From contig JBBTSH010000021.1 in NCBI GenBank assembly GCA_038064795.1, positions 1-20,664 on the forward strand: a DNA stretch of 20,664 nucleotides, in the 5' to 3' direction. Made by a program: the position numbers and the translations under genes. The notes under the pieces are model-generated. The model worked only from the letters and a program-made list of their open reading frames with translations, was not told the origin of the DNA and searched no databases. Below are positions 1 to 5,524 of this stretch, one piece after another (position 1 is the stretch's first letter; each line of letters starts with the position of its first letter). Source of the DNA: GWA1-54-10 sp038064795 (GTDB lineage: Bacteria > Patescibacteriota > Minisyncoccia > Phycocordibacterales > SBAW01).

Positions 1-82
1 CTTCCGATTGCTTCCATACCGCGAGCTTTCCGACAAGCGACGCGATCATAATGAGAAAGCACGTTCCAATAAGTATAAGCAT
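1..82 (-). CDS. Possible N-terminus of a membrane protein running off the left edge
   Basis: An ATG at 82 on the minus strand opens a frame to the window edge. It encodes about 27 residues that begin MLILIGTCFLIMIASLVGKL, which reads like an N-terminal membrane helix followed by basic and polar residues. It would be the next gene after the exported protein at 123-911. A TACAAT hexamer lies 16 nt upstream of the ATG. It also lies 6 nt upstream of a TTG in another open frame (starting LNNHAYTYW), so the frame is not certain. No family can be recognised from so short a piece. Confidence 0.3.
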   Translation of the reverse strand, partial: MLILIGTCFLIMIASLVGKLAVWKQSE

Positions 83-122
83 GGTTGTTCAAGCGCTGAT
101 TGTACGCGCGGATGGCGCGCGC

Positions 123-911
123 TTATTGCACCTGTACCGTTGTAGTTGCGTTGACGTTGATCGAACGAAGTCCTTGCAAAATCGTGGTGACGTCTTTGCG
201 GGCGGCAATAAGTGCGGCGTGCGCGTCTTGCACATGGGTGCGCGCCGCTTTAAGCGCCGAGGTATTGCTGGCCATTACTTTTGCATCACCATTATCCGGC
301 GCGAGTGCGGCTGAGCCGGTGACCGCCGCCTGCGCTTCGGTTTGCGCCGTGCTGAGCTTCGCCCCCAAGTCGGTCAGTGCAGCCTTAAGCGCGGTACCAT
401 CGGCTCCGGTTTGCGCGGCGGCGTCGATGCGCGCCTGCAATTTATTGCCGATTCCGACCAGCATGTCTACTGCAACAACTACCCGATCCGCCGCGGCGGC
501 TATGGCCGCCTGCGGCATAATAAGCATAAATACCCGGTATGCCGCTCCGATGGTCTGCACGTCGGCTTTAAGCGTGGCCGCATCCGTGTCGGCTTCGATT
601 TTGGCACGCAGGGTGGTGAGACCGCTTACTTGATTTTGAATATTGGTATTGAGATTTTGCTTAAATTCTGCGGTGACTTTGCGCATCTCTTGGATACGGG
701 CGTTAAGCCGCTGCAGCGCCGCGATACGGCGGTCGATCTCCTGCCCTGCGCGCGTAACGGCATTTTGCATGAGCGTTGTGCGTACACTCGTGGTGGCTTG
801 GGCATTCACCGATGCCGAAACTCCAAGATCTTGCGCAAACACGAGCGAAGGCAGCAGCATCGAAGCCCCCAAAAGAAAGGCGATTCCCGCGCGCTCTGTA
901 GAAATGTTCAT
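123..911 (-). CDS. Exported coiled-coil-like protein of unknown function
   Basis: The 262-residue product starts with a signal peptide: a hydrophobic core at about residues 9-25 ending in an Ala-Gln junction near VFAQ. Mature residues 50-120 are helical and rich in Gln, Arg, Ala and Leu (motifs such as RRIAALQRLNARIQEM), which suggests a coiled coil. A hydrophobic, Ala-rich stretch at about 122-157 is followed by further Ala/Thr/Asp-rich helices. It lies 18 nt downstream of the 95-residue anchored protein at 930-1217 and is probably co-transcribed with it. Pairs of a small anchored protein and a longer helical exported protein are familiar to me from Parcubacteria, but no function is known. 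I see no enzyme motif. The ATG at 911 is placed correctly for the signal peptide. Confidence 0.8.
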   Translation of the reverse strand: MNISTERAGIAFLLGASMLLPSLVFAQDLGVSASVNAQATTSVRTTLMQNAVTRAGQEIDRRIAALQRLNARIQEMRKVTAEFKQNLNTNIQNQVSGLTTLRAKIEADTDAATLKADVQTIGAAYRVFMLIMPQAAIAAAADRVVVAVDMLVGIGNKLQARIDAAAQTGADGTALKAALTDLGAKLSTAQTEAQAAVTGSAALAPDNGDAKVMASNTSALKAARTHVQDAHAALIAARKDVTTILQGLRSINVNATTTVQVQ

Positions 912-929
912 AGTGCTGAAAGAATATAA

Positions 930-1217
930 TTAATACGCTTGCTCGACAGGCTTGTCATTGAGGCTTTGGTCTACCGACGCCGAATCACTTCCCAATGCCT
1001 GAAGCTCTGCATCAACTGCGGCGGTATCTTGCACCAACGCGCTGTCCGACGTGTCGGTATCTGCCGTAGGCAAGCCGCTTGTACTTTGCGGGGCGGGCGC
1101 TTGCGCCTGAGTATCACTGGTTGAAGGCTGCGGGAAAATCCAAGGTTGTAGGAAGCCGCTCCACCACAAGGCTCCTGCGGCAGCGACGATGACGATAATG
1201 CCTATAATCCATTTCAT
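930..1217 (-). CDS. Small membrane-anchored protein, unknown function
   Basis: This 95-residue protein has one N-terminal hydrophobic helix (about residues 3-20, MKWIIGIIVIVAAAGALWW). A Pro/Gln/Ser/Thr/Ala-rich linker follows, then an acidic tail with repeated Asp, Ser and Ala that ends in SLNDKPVEQAY. The layout suggests a single-pass protein or uncleaved-signal anchor with the tail outside the cell. It is the first gene of a probable two-gene unit with 123-911, 18 nt apart. No Shine-Dalgarno is visible upstream of the ATG. A possible -10 (TATTAA) lies 18 nt upstream, so a short leader is possible. No family is recognised. Confidence 0.75.
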   Translation of the reverse strand: MKWIIGIIVIVAAAGALWWSGFLQPWIFPQPSTSDTQAQAPAPQSTSGLPTADTDTSDSALVQDTAAVDAELQALGSDSASVDQSLNDKPVEQAY

Positions 1218-1264
1218 AGAGAGGAAAGTTAGTCGTTAATAGCACACCAAACTATGGTACATGC

Positions 1265-1294
1265 AAAAAACCTCCCTGACCAGGGAGGTTTTTT
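1265..1294 (-). terminator. Strong intrinsic terminator after the DoxX gene
   Basis: A perfect 13-bp inverted repeat (1265-1277 with 1282-1294) has a GACC loop. The stem has a GC-rich core (CCTCCCT/AGGGAGG) flanked by six A and six T. It lies 18 nt beyond the DoxX stop and before the start of the 930-1217 gene, so it should end DoxX transcription on the minus strand. The A/T flanks also make it bidirectional in principle. Confidence 0.93.
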
Positions 1295-1311
1295 GGCTTT
1301 ATATACTTTGA

Positions 1312-1698
1312 TTAGTCGTTTTTGTGCTCCATGCTGTATGCGGCGTATGCGCCCGCACCGGCAAAGAAGACCGCAAACGCCGAAGCGGCGAGCAAAAGCT
1401 CGAGCTCATAGTCGCCGGATGGCACGCCGACCAAAAGAAGCGCAATCAGCATCTCGACACCGAGGACAAGGCCTGCGAGGCGAGGCGCTATACCCAAGAC
1501 AAGCATGAGGCCGCCCACGGTCTCGACAACGGCAATAAATGCCGCCGTACCGGGCGGGAGCCCCAACCCGCTAAAAAAACTTTCGGCGCCGCGAAGGCTC
1601 ATCAATTTTGCCCACCCGTGGGTCAAAAAGACCAAGCCCGATGCAAGCCGCACAAACAGCAGAGCCCATCCGCGATGGTAGCTCCACTTGGTAATCAT
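1312..1698 (-). CDS. DoxX-family integral membrane protein
   Basis: The 128-residue product has four hydrophobic helices. It begins with the DoxX-like stretch RGWALLFVRLASGLVFLTHG, followed by WAKL, then a Gly/Pro-rich turn (GLGLPPG) and VETVGGLMLVLG, all typical of the family. DoxX proteins are small quinone- or redox-linked membrane proteins whose biochemical role is mostly unproven in bacteria. The frame stays open upstream to a TTG at 1722. I prefer the ATG at 1698 because a TATTAT -10 box at 1706-1711 ends 7 nt before it and would exclude upstream starts. It lies between lexA and the terminator at 1265-1294 and appears to be its own transcription unit. Confidence 0.85.
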   Translation of the reverse strand: MITKWSYHRGWALLFVRLASGLVFLTHGWAKLMSLRGAESFFSGLGLPPGTAAFIAVVETVGGLMLVLGIAPRLAGLVLGVEMLIALLLVGVPSGDYELELLLAASAFAVFFAGAGAYAAYSMEHKND

Positions 1699-1705
1699 AT
1701 GAATC

Positions 1706-1711
1706 ATAATA
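1706..1711 (-). promoter_or_regulatory. -10 box of the DoxX gene (leaderless)
   Basis: TATTAT read on the minus strand lies 7 nt before the ATG at 1698. The upstream ATG codons at 1707 and the TTG at 1722 fall in or before this box and so cannot be the start from this promoter. The -35 region is AT-rich without a clear consensus. Confidence 0.55.
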
Positions 1712-1786
1712 AAAAAATACAACTAATAATGAACGACTCTAAGTGTAACATCACGCAAGGACATTTTTTTGCAGGGTGTTGAAAAC

Positions 1787-1801
1787 TCTTACAAAGTAAG
1801 A
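1787..1801 (-). terminator. Short hairpin just after lexA
   Basis: TCTTAC and GTAAGA form a perfect 6-bp stem with a 3-nt loop. It starts 2 nt after the lexA stop, and on the minus strand is followed by GTTTTC. The stem is AT-rich, so it would be a weak terminator. Confidence 0.35.
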
Positions 1802-1803
1802 TA

Positions 1804-2457
1804 TTACTCATTTACCGGCACAATATCGCTAAAGTGAGGCTGCGGGATGACGCAGAGCACCTTGCCCGCGATCGCAAAATTCTCGCGCAAAATGATGGGT
1901 TTGTATTTGGGGTCTTTGCTCTCGGGCCAGAGCACGGTCATGCTGCCTTGCCGCTCGAGGCGCTTCACCGTGACCATATCGCCTACGACCACCGCAACGC
2001 GGTCTCCGTTTTGCACGTTGTTGGTGAACTGCACCAAGATATAGTCGCCGCTCCCAATCCCTGCATCAGCCATGCTGTCGCCGACCGCACGCACCGCTAC
2101 GATGTCGCCAGCCTCTTCGACTATCTTTTTATCGACTTCAATAAACTCCTCGGCCGTGTACGTGCCCATCGCATATACCGAAAGGTCGTCACAGCCGACG
2201 TTGGCAACCACGGGGACAGACACCGTTCCCCATCCTCCGTCGACATTGCGCAACTCGATGTTGCGCCACGCGTGCTTGCGCCGCAGGATGTAGCCCTTGC
2301 GCTCAAGACACTCTAAGTGCTGCGCCACGGTGCGCAGCGACCGAAACCCTAAGTTTTTGCGCAGCTCTTCCAGGGTCGGCGGTTCACCCCGCGCTTGGAC
2401 ATAGAGGCGGATGTTGTCGAGTACGCGCTTTTGTTTAAACGTGAGAGGTGTTGGCAT
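1804..2457 (-). CDS. lexA: LexA-like transcriptional repressor with unusual cleavage site
   Basis: The 217-residue product has the LexA layout: an N-terminal winged helix-turn-helix (residues 5-70, LTFKQKRVLDNIRLYV then PTLEELRKNLGFRS) and a C-terminal S24 peptidase/latch domain. The catalytic Ser128 lies in GDSMADAGIGSGD and the Lys165 in VTVKRLERQG, both in conserved context. LexA normally represses SOS genes and cuts itself at Ala-Gly when RecA filaments form. Here the aligned stretch reads VPVVANVGCDDL, so the scissile pair appears to be Cys89-Asp90. Cys is tolerated at the first position (UmuD cuts Cys-Gly), but Asp in place of Gly is odd. The ATG at 2457 lies 6 nt after a TAGGCT -10-like box. 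It could instead be a LexA paralogue with another trigger. Confidence 0.88.
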   Translation of the reverse strand: MPTPLTFKQKRVLDNIRLYVQARGEPPTLEELRKNLGFRSLRTVAQHLECLERKGYILRRKHAWRNIELRNVDGGWGTVSVPVVANVGCDDLSVYAMGTYTAEEFIEVDKKIVEEAGDIVAVRAVGDSMADAGIGSGDYILVQFTNNVQNGDRVAVVVGDMVTVKRLERQGSMTVLWPESKDPKYKPIILRENFAIAGKVLCVIPQPHFSDIVPVNE

Positions 2458-2463
2458 TACTTC

Positions 2464-2505
2464 AGCCTAGCACAAGTCTTGACCAACAATACACAATATA
2501 CACAA
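2464..2505 (-). promoter_or_regulatory. lexA promoter region with tandem 8-mer
   Basis: On the minus strand TAGGCT (2464-2469) ends 6 nt before the lexA ATG and is preceded by TGC, giving an extended -10. Upstream, where a -35 should lie, the plus strand carries two copies of ATACACAA (2489-2496 and 2498-2505), 9 bp apart. This could be an operator for autoregulation, but no known LexA box (CTGT-N8-ACAG or GAAC-N4-GTTC) is present. Confidence 0.35.
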
Positions 2506-2556
2506 CTTCTGGGGATAAGTAAGCCTAAACTCACAAATGCAGCACATTTGGAGGTT

Positions 2557-3039
2557 TTAAGCAGGAGTTTTATTTCCACCAAATGAGTTCCACGGCAAAC
2601 GCATGTTGGATTCCGGAAACTTGTTTAGCACCCATTGCACGTAAGTATTACTATTAGGACCCATCAGAGCATATTGGTAGCAGTATGGGTAAGTTTGCGG
2701 TGAGTTTTCAATGAACTCTGCCATTTGCCTGGCTATTGAATTTTCGTTACCTTCTATTACATTTAAAAGCAAACTGTCTTTCCAAAAATATTTATTAGAA
2801 AAAAAGAACATCTCAATTCCTTGAAGTGGTGAGTAAAAATCTTTATGAAGATGACCCCAACTTGTTTTAGATCTGTTAGGCTTCCAAAACACTTCCCATC
2901 TTGAAAGTACACCTCTTTTATTCACAACAAACCATGGATGTTTTGCAAAGTTAAACGGCACCGTTGCAGTCCCAACAAAAAGAAAAACTTGGTACTTGTC
3001 TGTTTTTATTAAACTTTCTATTGACTTTAATTTTTGCAC
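2557..3039 (-). CDS. DUF3750 family protein
   Basis: The C-terminal half of this 160-residue protein carries GPNSNTYVQWVLNKFPE (from residue 127), followed by LPWNSFGGNK. This matches the hallmark of DUF3750 proteins (GPNSNTFV...PELGLDLPPTAIGKD). Upstream are HPWFVVN (34-40) and a WEVFWK strand, also in keeping with the family. No signal peptide is seen and the function is unknown. The start codon is GTG at 3039. The gene is visibly AT-richer, with more Phe, Asn and Lys codons than its neighbours, which hints at acquisition. It lies 44 nt beyond the small basic ORF at 3084-3215. A 6-bp inverted repeat (CAAATG, 2534-2550) follows it and might be a weak terminator. Confidence 0.75.
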   Translation of the reverse strand: MQKLKSIESLIKTDKYQVFLFVGTATVPFNFAKHPWFVVNKRGVLSRWEVFWKPNRSKTSWGHLHKDFYSPLQGIEMFFFSNKYFWKDSLLLNVIEGNENSIARQMAEFIENSPQTYPYCYQYALMGPNSNTYVQWVLNKFPESNMRLPWNSFGGNKTPA

Positions 3040-3083
3040 AAAAAGTTAAAGCTTAGTTGAATGGTGGTTTTGCCGTTCCACAA

Positions 3084-3215
3084 TTACTTTTTGGACCTTG
3101 CGGGTTTCTTTTTCTTATTTTTGACACCAAGCTTTTTGACCACGGGCTTGAGGCGCGAAGCATGCCAGCGTCCTCCTCCATGCGCTATCCGATCATTCCT
3201 TTTTTCTTTATTCAT
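3084..3215 (-). CDS. Small very basic protein (43 residues)
   Basis: An ATG at 3215, 8 nt after the cupin stop, opens a 43-codon frame ending in TAA at 3084-3086. The product begins MNKEKRNDRIAHGGGRWHAS, contains LKPVVKKLGV and ends in a Lys/Arg-rich tail (KNKKKKPARSKK). It has no hydrophobic segment. The composition is that of a nucleic-acid or ribosome-binding peptide, but I recognise no family. Close spacing to the cupin gene suggests co-translation. There is no clear Shine-Dalgarno. Its length makes a chance ORF possible. Confidence 0.45.
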   Translation of the reverse strand: MNKEKRNDRIAHGGGRWHASRLKPVVKKLGVKNKKKKPARSKK

Positions 3216-3223
3216 AAGATAAT

Positions 3224-3616
3224 TTATTCACTTACCTTACCGTCAAAATGCTCTTCATCGACTTCGGCGTCTTGTTTGGTCTTGTGCACGATGCCGTCGC
3301 GATGGTTGGGCGGCGCATACACCGTGTAGAGCTTCATCGGCGCGACACCCATGTTGATGATGTTGTGCAAGACGCCGGCAGGCACGATCACCACTGAACC
3401 ATCCCCAAGCGGCTGCTCGACGCCGCCAAGTATCGTCTTGCCGCTCCCCTGCTCAACCCGGATAAATTGGTCGAGCTGGTGCACCTCCTGCCCAATATCT
3501 TCACCCGGATTCAAGCTCATCACTACCAACTGCAAGTTTTTGCTCGTATATAAAACCGTTCGAAAATTTTCGTTTGCGAGTGCAAGTGCCTCAATGTTGG
3601 CAACATAGCCTTTCAT
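3224..3616 (-). CDS. Single-domain cupin protein
   Basis: The 130-residue product starts MKGYVANIEALALANENFRT, the usual start of a small cupin_2 group. Cupin motif 1 is NPGEDIGQEVHQLDQFIRVEQGSG with candidate metal ligands Glu44, His46 and Glu55. Motif 2 is VVIVPAGVLHNIIN with His84. These folds bind a divalent metal, and many are isomerases or dioxygenases; the substrate cannot be predicted here. The open frame extends upstream to 3664, but ATG 3616 is favoured by family alignment and by a TATACT box (3624-3629) ending 7 nt upstream. An AGGAGG touches the ATG with 1-nt spacing, too close to act as a normal ribosome site. The gene lies 13 nt after DUF2585 and is followed by the 43-residue ORF. 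Confidence 0.85.
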   Translation of the reverse strand: MKGYVANIEALALANENFRTVLYTSKNLQLVVMSLNPGEDIGQEVHQLDQFIRVEQGSGKTILGGVEQPLGDGSVVIVPAGVLHNIINMGVAPMKLYTVYAPPNHRDGIVHKTKQDAEVDEEHFDGKVSE

Positions 3617-3629
3617 ACCTCCTAGTATA
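3617..3629 (-). promoter_or_regulatory. Internal promoter before the cupin gene
   Basis: TATACT (3624-3629, minus strand) ends 7 nt before the cupin ATG, just beyond the DUF2585 stop. The transcript would begin at the ATG, giving a leaderless mRNA. AGGAGG lies inside these 7 nt. Confidence 0.5.
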
Positions 3630-4190
3630 CTACTTACCCATTTGCCATGCAGTAATGAAGTCAAACTGATAGAAAAAGTTGAGGATGTTGAGTGTCAGAC
3701 CGTCACGAATAAAGTAGAGCGCTACAGCCTCAAGTAACACTGCAGCCACTATACTAAGCCACACCGGTAAACGCCGCGCCGCAAAAAAGCCGACTACCAT
3801 CGCGACCGTGTCGTTTAGCGAATTGATGACGCTGTCGCCCACATACCCTTGCGCGAGCGCCTGCTGGCGGTAATGGTCGATGAGCCACGGCGTATTTTCG
3901 ACAACCTCCCATACACTCTCGATACCGAGCGCAAATAAAAATCGCGTGCCAAACGAGAGCTGCGGAAAAAATTTACCGATGAGCCAGTAAAAAAGAAATC
4001 CGTGGATGACATGAGAAAAAGTGTACCAGTCGCTTACGTGCTGCGAGTTGCCGGGGCCAAGTACCACACCCTCCCACACTTTGATATATCCGCACTCGCA
4101 AAAAAGCGGTTGGCCAAACATGAGGAGCAGAAGCCCCTGCACCGCCACGAGCGCTACGCCCACAAGTACAAACAAGCGCACGCTGATCAT
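3630..4190 (-). CDS. DUF2585 / UPF0314 membrane protein
   Basis: The 186-residue protein carries the family fingerprints in order. FGQPLFCECGYIKVWEG (residues about 25-41) comes first, then SQHVSDWYTFSHVIHGFLFYW, then ENTPWLIDHYR, GDSVINSLNDTVAMVVGFFAARRLP and finally RDGLTLNILNFF. I predict about five membrane helices. The family is known mainly from alphaproteobacteria and has no assigned reaction. The conserved Cys-x-Cys, His and Asp residues near the membrane face look like a metal or catalytic site, which is inference only. It starts 3 nt after the DUF5652 stop, so the two are probably translated from one message. The stop is TAG at 3630-3632. Confidence 0.85.
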   Translation of the reverse strand: MISVRLFVLVGVALVAVQGLLLLMFGQPLFCECGYIKVWEGVVLGPGNSQHVSDWYTFSHVIHGFLFYWLIGKFFPQLSFGTRFLFALGIESVWEVVENTPWLIDHYRQQALAQGYVGDSVINSLNDTVAMVVGFFAARRLPVWLSIVAAVLLEAVALYFIRDGLTLNILNFFYQFDFITAWQMGK

Positions 4191-4193
4191 ACG

Positions 4194-4520
4194 TCAGCTA
4201 TGATGCGATTCGCCGTGTACTTTTGTGCTGAATAGATCTTTGAATTTGAGATTCGCGACGAAAAACAGGTAAATAATATCCAGGATGCCAAGCGTGTTCA
4301 CCACGAGCAAAATTGCAAACCACCAATACTGCCCGCGACGCGCAGAGTGCCAGAGCCCCAAACCCTTCCACACCAACGACCACAACAACGCGATAATAAT
4401 AAAGGGTGCCGCCAAGACGAACACCAAAAACATCCACTCATTTCCCGGAAACCCGGCTCCCATGCCGAGCTGCCCAAAATCGCCCCAATTACGCGTATAC
4501 ATATAGTGCAAGTGTACCAT
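4194..4520 (-). CDS. DUF5652 small membrane protein
   Basis: With the ATG at 4520 this is 108 residues. It has two strong membrane helices (EWMFLVFVLAAPFIIIALLW and WWFAILLVVNTLGILDIIYLF) joined by a basic, aromatic loop (GLGLWHSARRGQY). The pattern W-x3-ARR-x3-WW-F-LLV-NTLGIL-I-Y is the DUF5652 signature common in Parcubacteria. The function is unknown. The frame stays open upstream to 4640, but that would overlap the VIT gene and add non-homologous basic residues. ATG 4520 or ATG 4502 is more likely. It lies 38 nt after the VIT stop, separated by a perfect palindrome, and 3 nt before DUF2585. Confidence 0.8.
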   Translation of the reverse strand: MVHLHYMYTRNWGDFGQLGMGAGFPGNEWMFLVFVLAAPFIIIALLWSLVWKGLGLWHSARRGQYWWFAILLVVNTLGILDIIYLFFVANLKFKDLFSTKVHGESHHS

Positions 4521-4533
4521 CCAATAGCATAAG

Positions 4534-4549
4534 CCTGGCAAATGCCAGG
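4534..4549. repeat. Perfect 16-bp palindrome between VIT and DUF5652 genes
   Basis: CCTGGCA and TGCCAGG flank a 2-nt centre. There is no T-run on either strand, so it is not a classic terminator. It may be an operator or an RNA hairpin at the intercistronic junction. Confidence 0.6.
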
Positions 4550-4558
4550 GTAATGTTG

Positions 4559-5263
4559 CTATGGGACGAGTTTGGCGAGCATAAAAGCGGCAAATGCTGC
4601 GAGGGCGCCGACAAACACGGTCTGCGCCAAACTGCGCCACACGTCCGTACCGATGACCCTGCCGCGCAAAAAGCCAAAGACCACCAGCGCGACGAAGGTT
4701 GTGAATATCGAAAATACGAACGCCCTCTCGACATCCGCGTGCCCGATGATGATATACGGCGAGAGCGGTATGAGCCCGCCCACGATGTATGCGCCGCCGA
4801 TGGTCAGCGCGCTTTTAAACGCGCGGCGTTTGTCGGGCTCTTCGAGCCCGAGCTCAAAGCGCATCATAAAATCAACCCAGTCTTTTTTGCGCTGCGAGAG
4901 CGAGTTGACGATGGGCACGGTTTCAGCGGCAGTTAAACCATACTGTATAAAAAAATCTTGCACCTCTTTGCGCTCGACGTCGGGCTTGTGCTCTACCTCC
5001 CACTCCTCGCGCGCGCGCTCGGAAGCGTAGTGTTTGGCCTCGGTGTTGGCGGCTAAGTATCCGCCAAGCCCCATCGACACCGAGCCTGCAGCTATTTCGG
5101 CGAGCACGGCAGCGATGATGATCGTTGCGTCGGATACATTGGCGGATGCCAAGCCCGCGGCAATCGCAAACGGCACCGTGAGGCCATCCGACGTACCGAT
5201 GATGATGTCGCGCACGGCGGGATTAAGTTGTTTGTGCTCTTCGAGATGTTCACCCTCGGTCAT
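4559..5263 (-). CDS. VIT1/CCC1 family Fe2+/Mn2+ transporter, full length
   Basis: The 234-residue protein matches the VIT family. It has N-terminal RDIIIGTSDGLTVPFAIAAGL (18-38), helix 2 with EIAAGSVSMGLGGYLAANTE (56-75), and a long Glu/Arg-rich cytoplasmic helical stretch (76-145) with many acidic residues that corresponds to the metal-binding domain. Three further helices follow, including GGAYIVGGLIPLSPY. The family moves ferrous iron or manganese out of the cytosol, with proton antiport shown for some members. The metal is not determined here. The ATG at 5263 lies 6 nt after a TACGCT -10-like box, and 22 nt after the DUF167 stop. A second, shorter VIT gene lies at 6638-7129. Confidence 0.88.
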   Translation of the reverse strand: MTEGEHLEEHKQLNPAVRDIIIGTSDGLTVPFAIAAGLASANVSDATIIIAAVLAEIAAGSVSMGLGGYLAANTEAKHYASERAREEWEVEHKPDVERKEVQDFFIQYGLTAAETVPIVNSLSQRKKDWVDFMMRFELGLEEPDKRRAFKSALTIGGAYIVGGLIPLSPYIIIGHADVERAFVFSIFTTFVALVVFGFLRGRVIGTDVWRSLAQTVFVGALAAFAAFMLAKLVP

Positions 5264-5285
5264 ACCCTAAGCGTAGCATAAGTTG

Positions 5286-5507
5286 CTATGCGTCGACCGA
5301 AAAAATTTTAGAGGGGCTCCGATGGCCGCTCACAAGACGCACTTTGGTTGCCGGAAGCTTAAGATGCGCCGCCACCAACTCGCGCACGCGGCGATTGGCC
5401 AGGTTTTGTTTGGCCGGCTCTTTGACCGAAATTTTGAGGCGGTCTTTCGCGAGCCTTTCAACCGCTTCTCTTTTGGCGCCGGCGATGACGCGCACACTGA
5501 TATACAT
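5286..5507 (-). CDS. DUF167 / YggU-like protein
   Basis: The 73-residue protein fits DUF167. It has an N-terminal strand ISVRVIAGAKREAV, then LKISVKEPAKQNLANRRVRE, then HLKLPATKVRLVSGHRSPSK, the family's conserved core (LVSG-x-RS-x-K). These are small alpha/beta proteins of unknown role, usually about 75-100 residues long. It lies 17 nt after the Ig-like exported protein and 22 nt before the VIT gene. No Shine-Dalgarno is visible. A CATACA or TACACA hexamer just upstream could serve as a promoter. Confidence 0.85.
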   Translation of the reverse strand: MYISVRVIAGAKREAVERLAKDRLKISVKEPAKQNLANRRVRELVAAHLKLPATKVRLVSGHRSPSKIFSVDA

Positions 5508-5524
5508 TGTATGTTGTGTATGGG

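Noticed and set aside
100..929. Plus-strand open frames of 177, 195 and 96 codons opposite the exported protein
   Set aside because: They mirror the GC-rich minus-strand gene, which has a signal peptide, and their translations are low-complexity or Cys/Arg-rich without a domain.
3617..3623. AGGAGG as a ribosome binding site for the cupin gene
   Set aside because: Spacing to the ATG is 1 nt, too short, and the -10 box position implies that transcription begins at about the ATG.
4521..4640. Longer 148-residue version of the DUF5652 protein
   Set aside because: The added N-terminus overlaps the VIT gene, is Arg/Cys-rich and does not fit the family.
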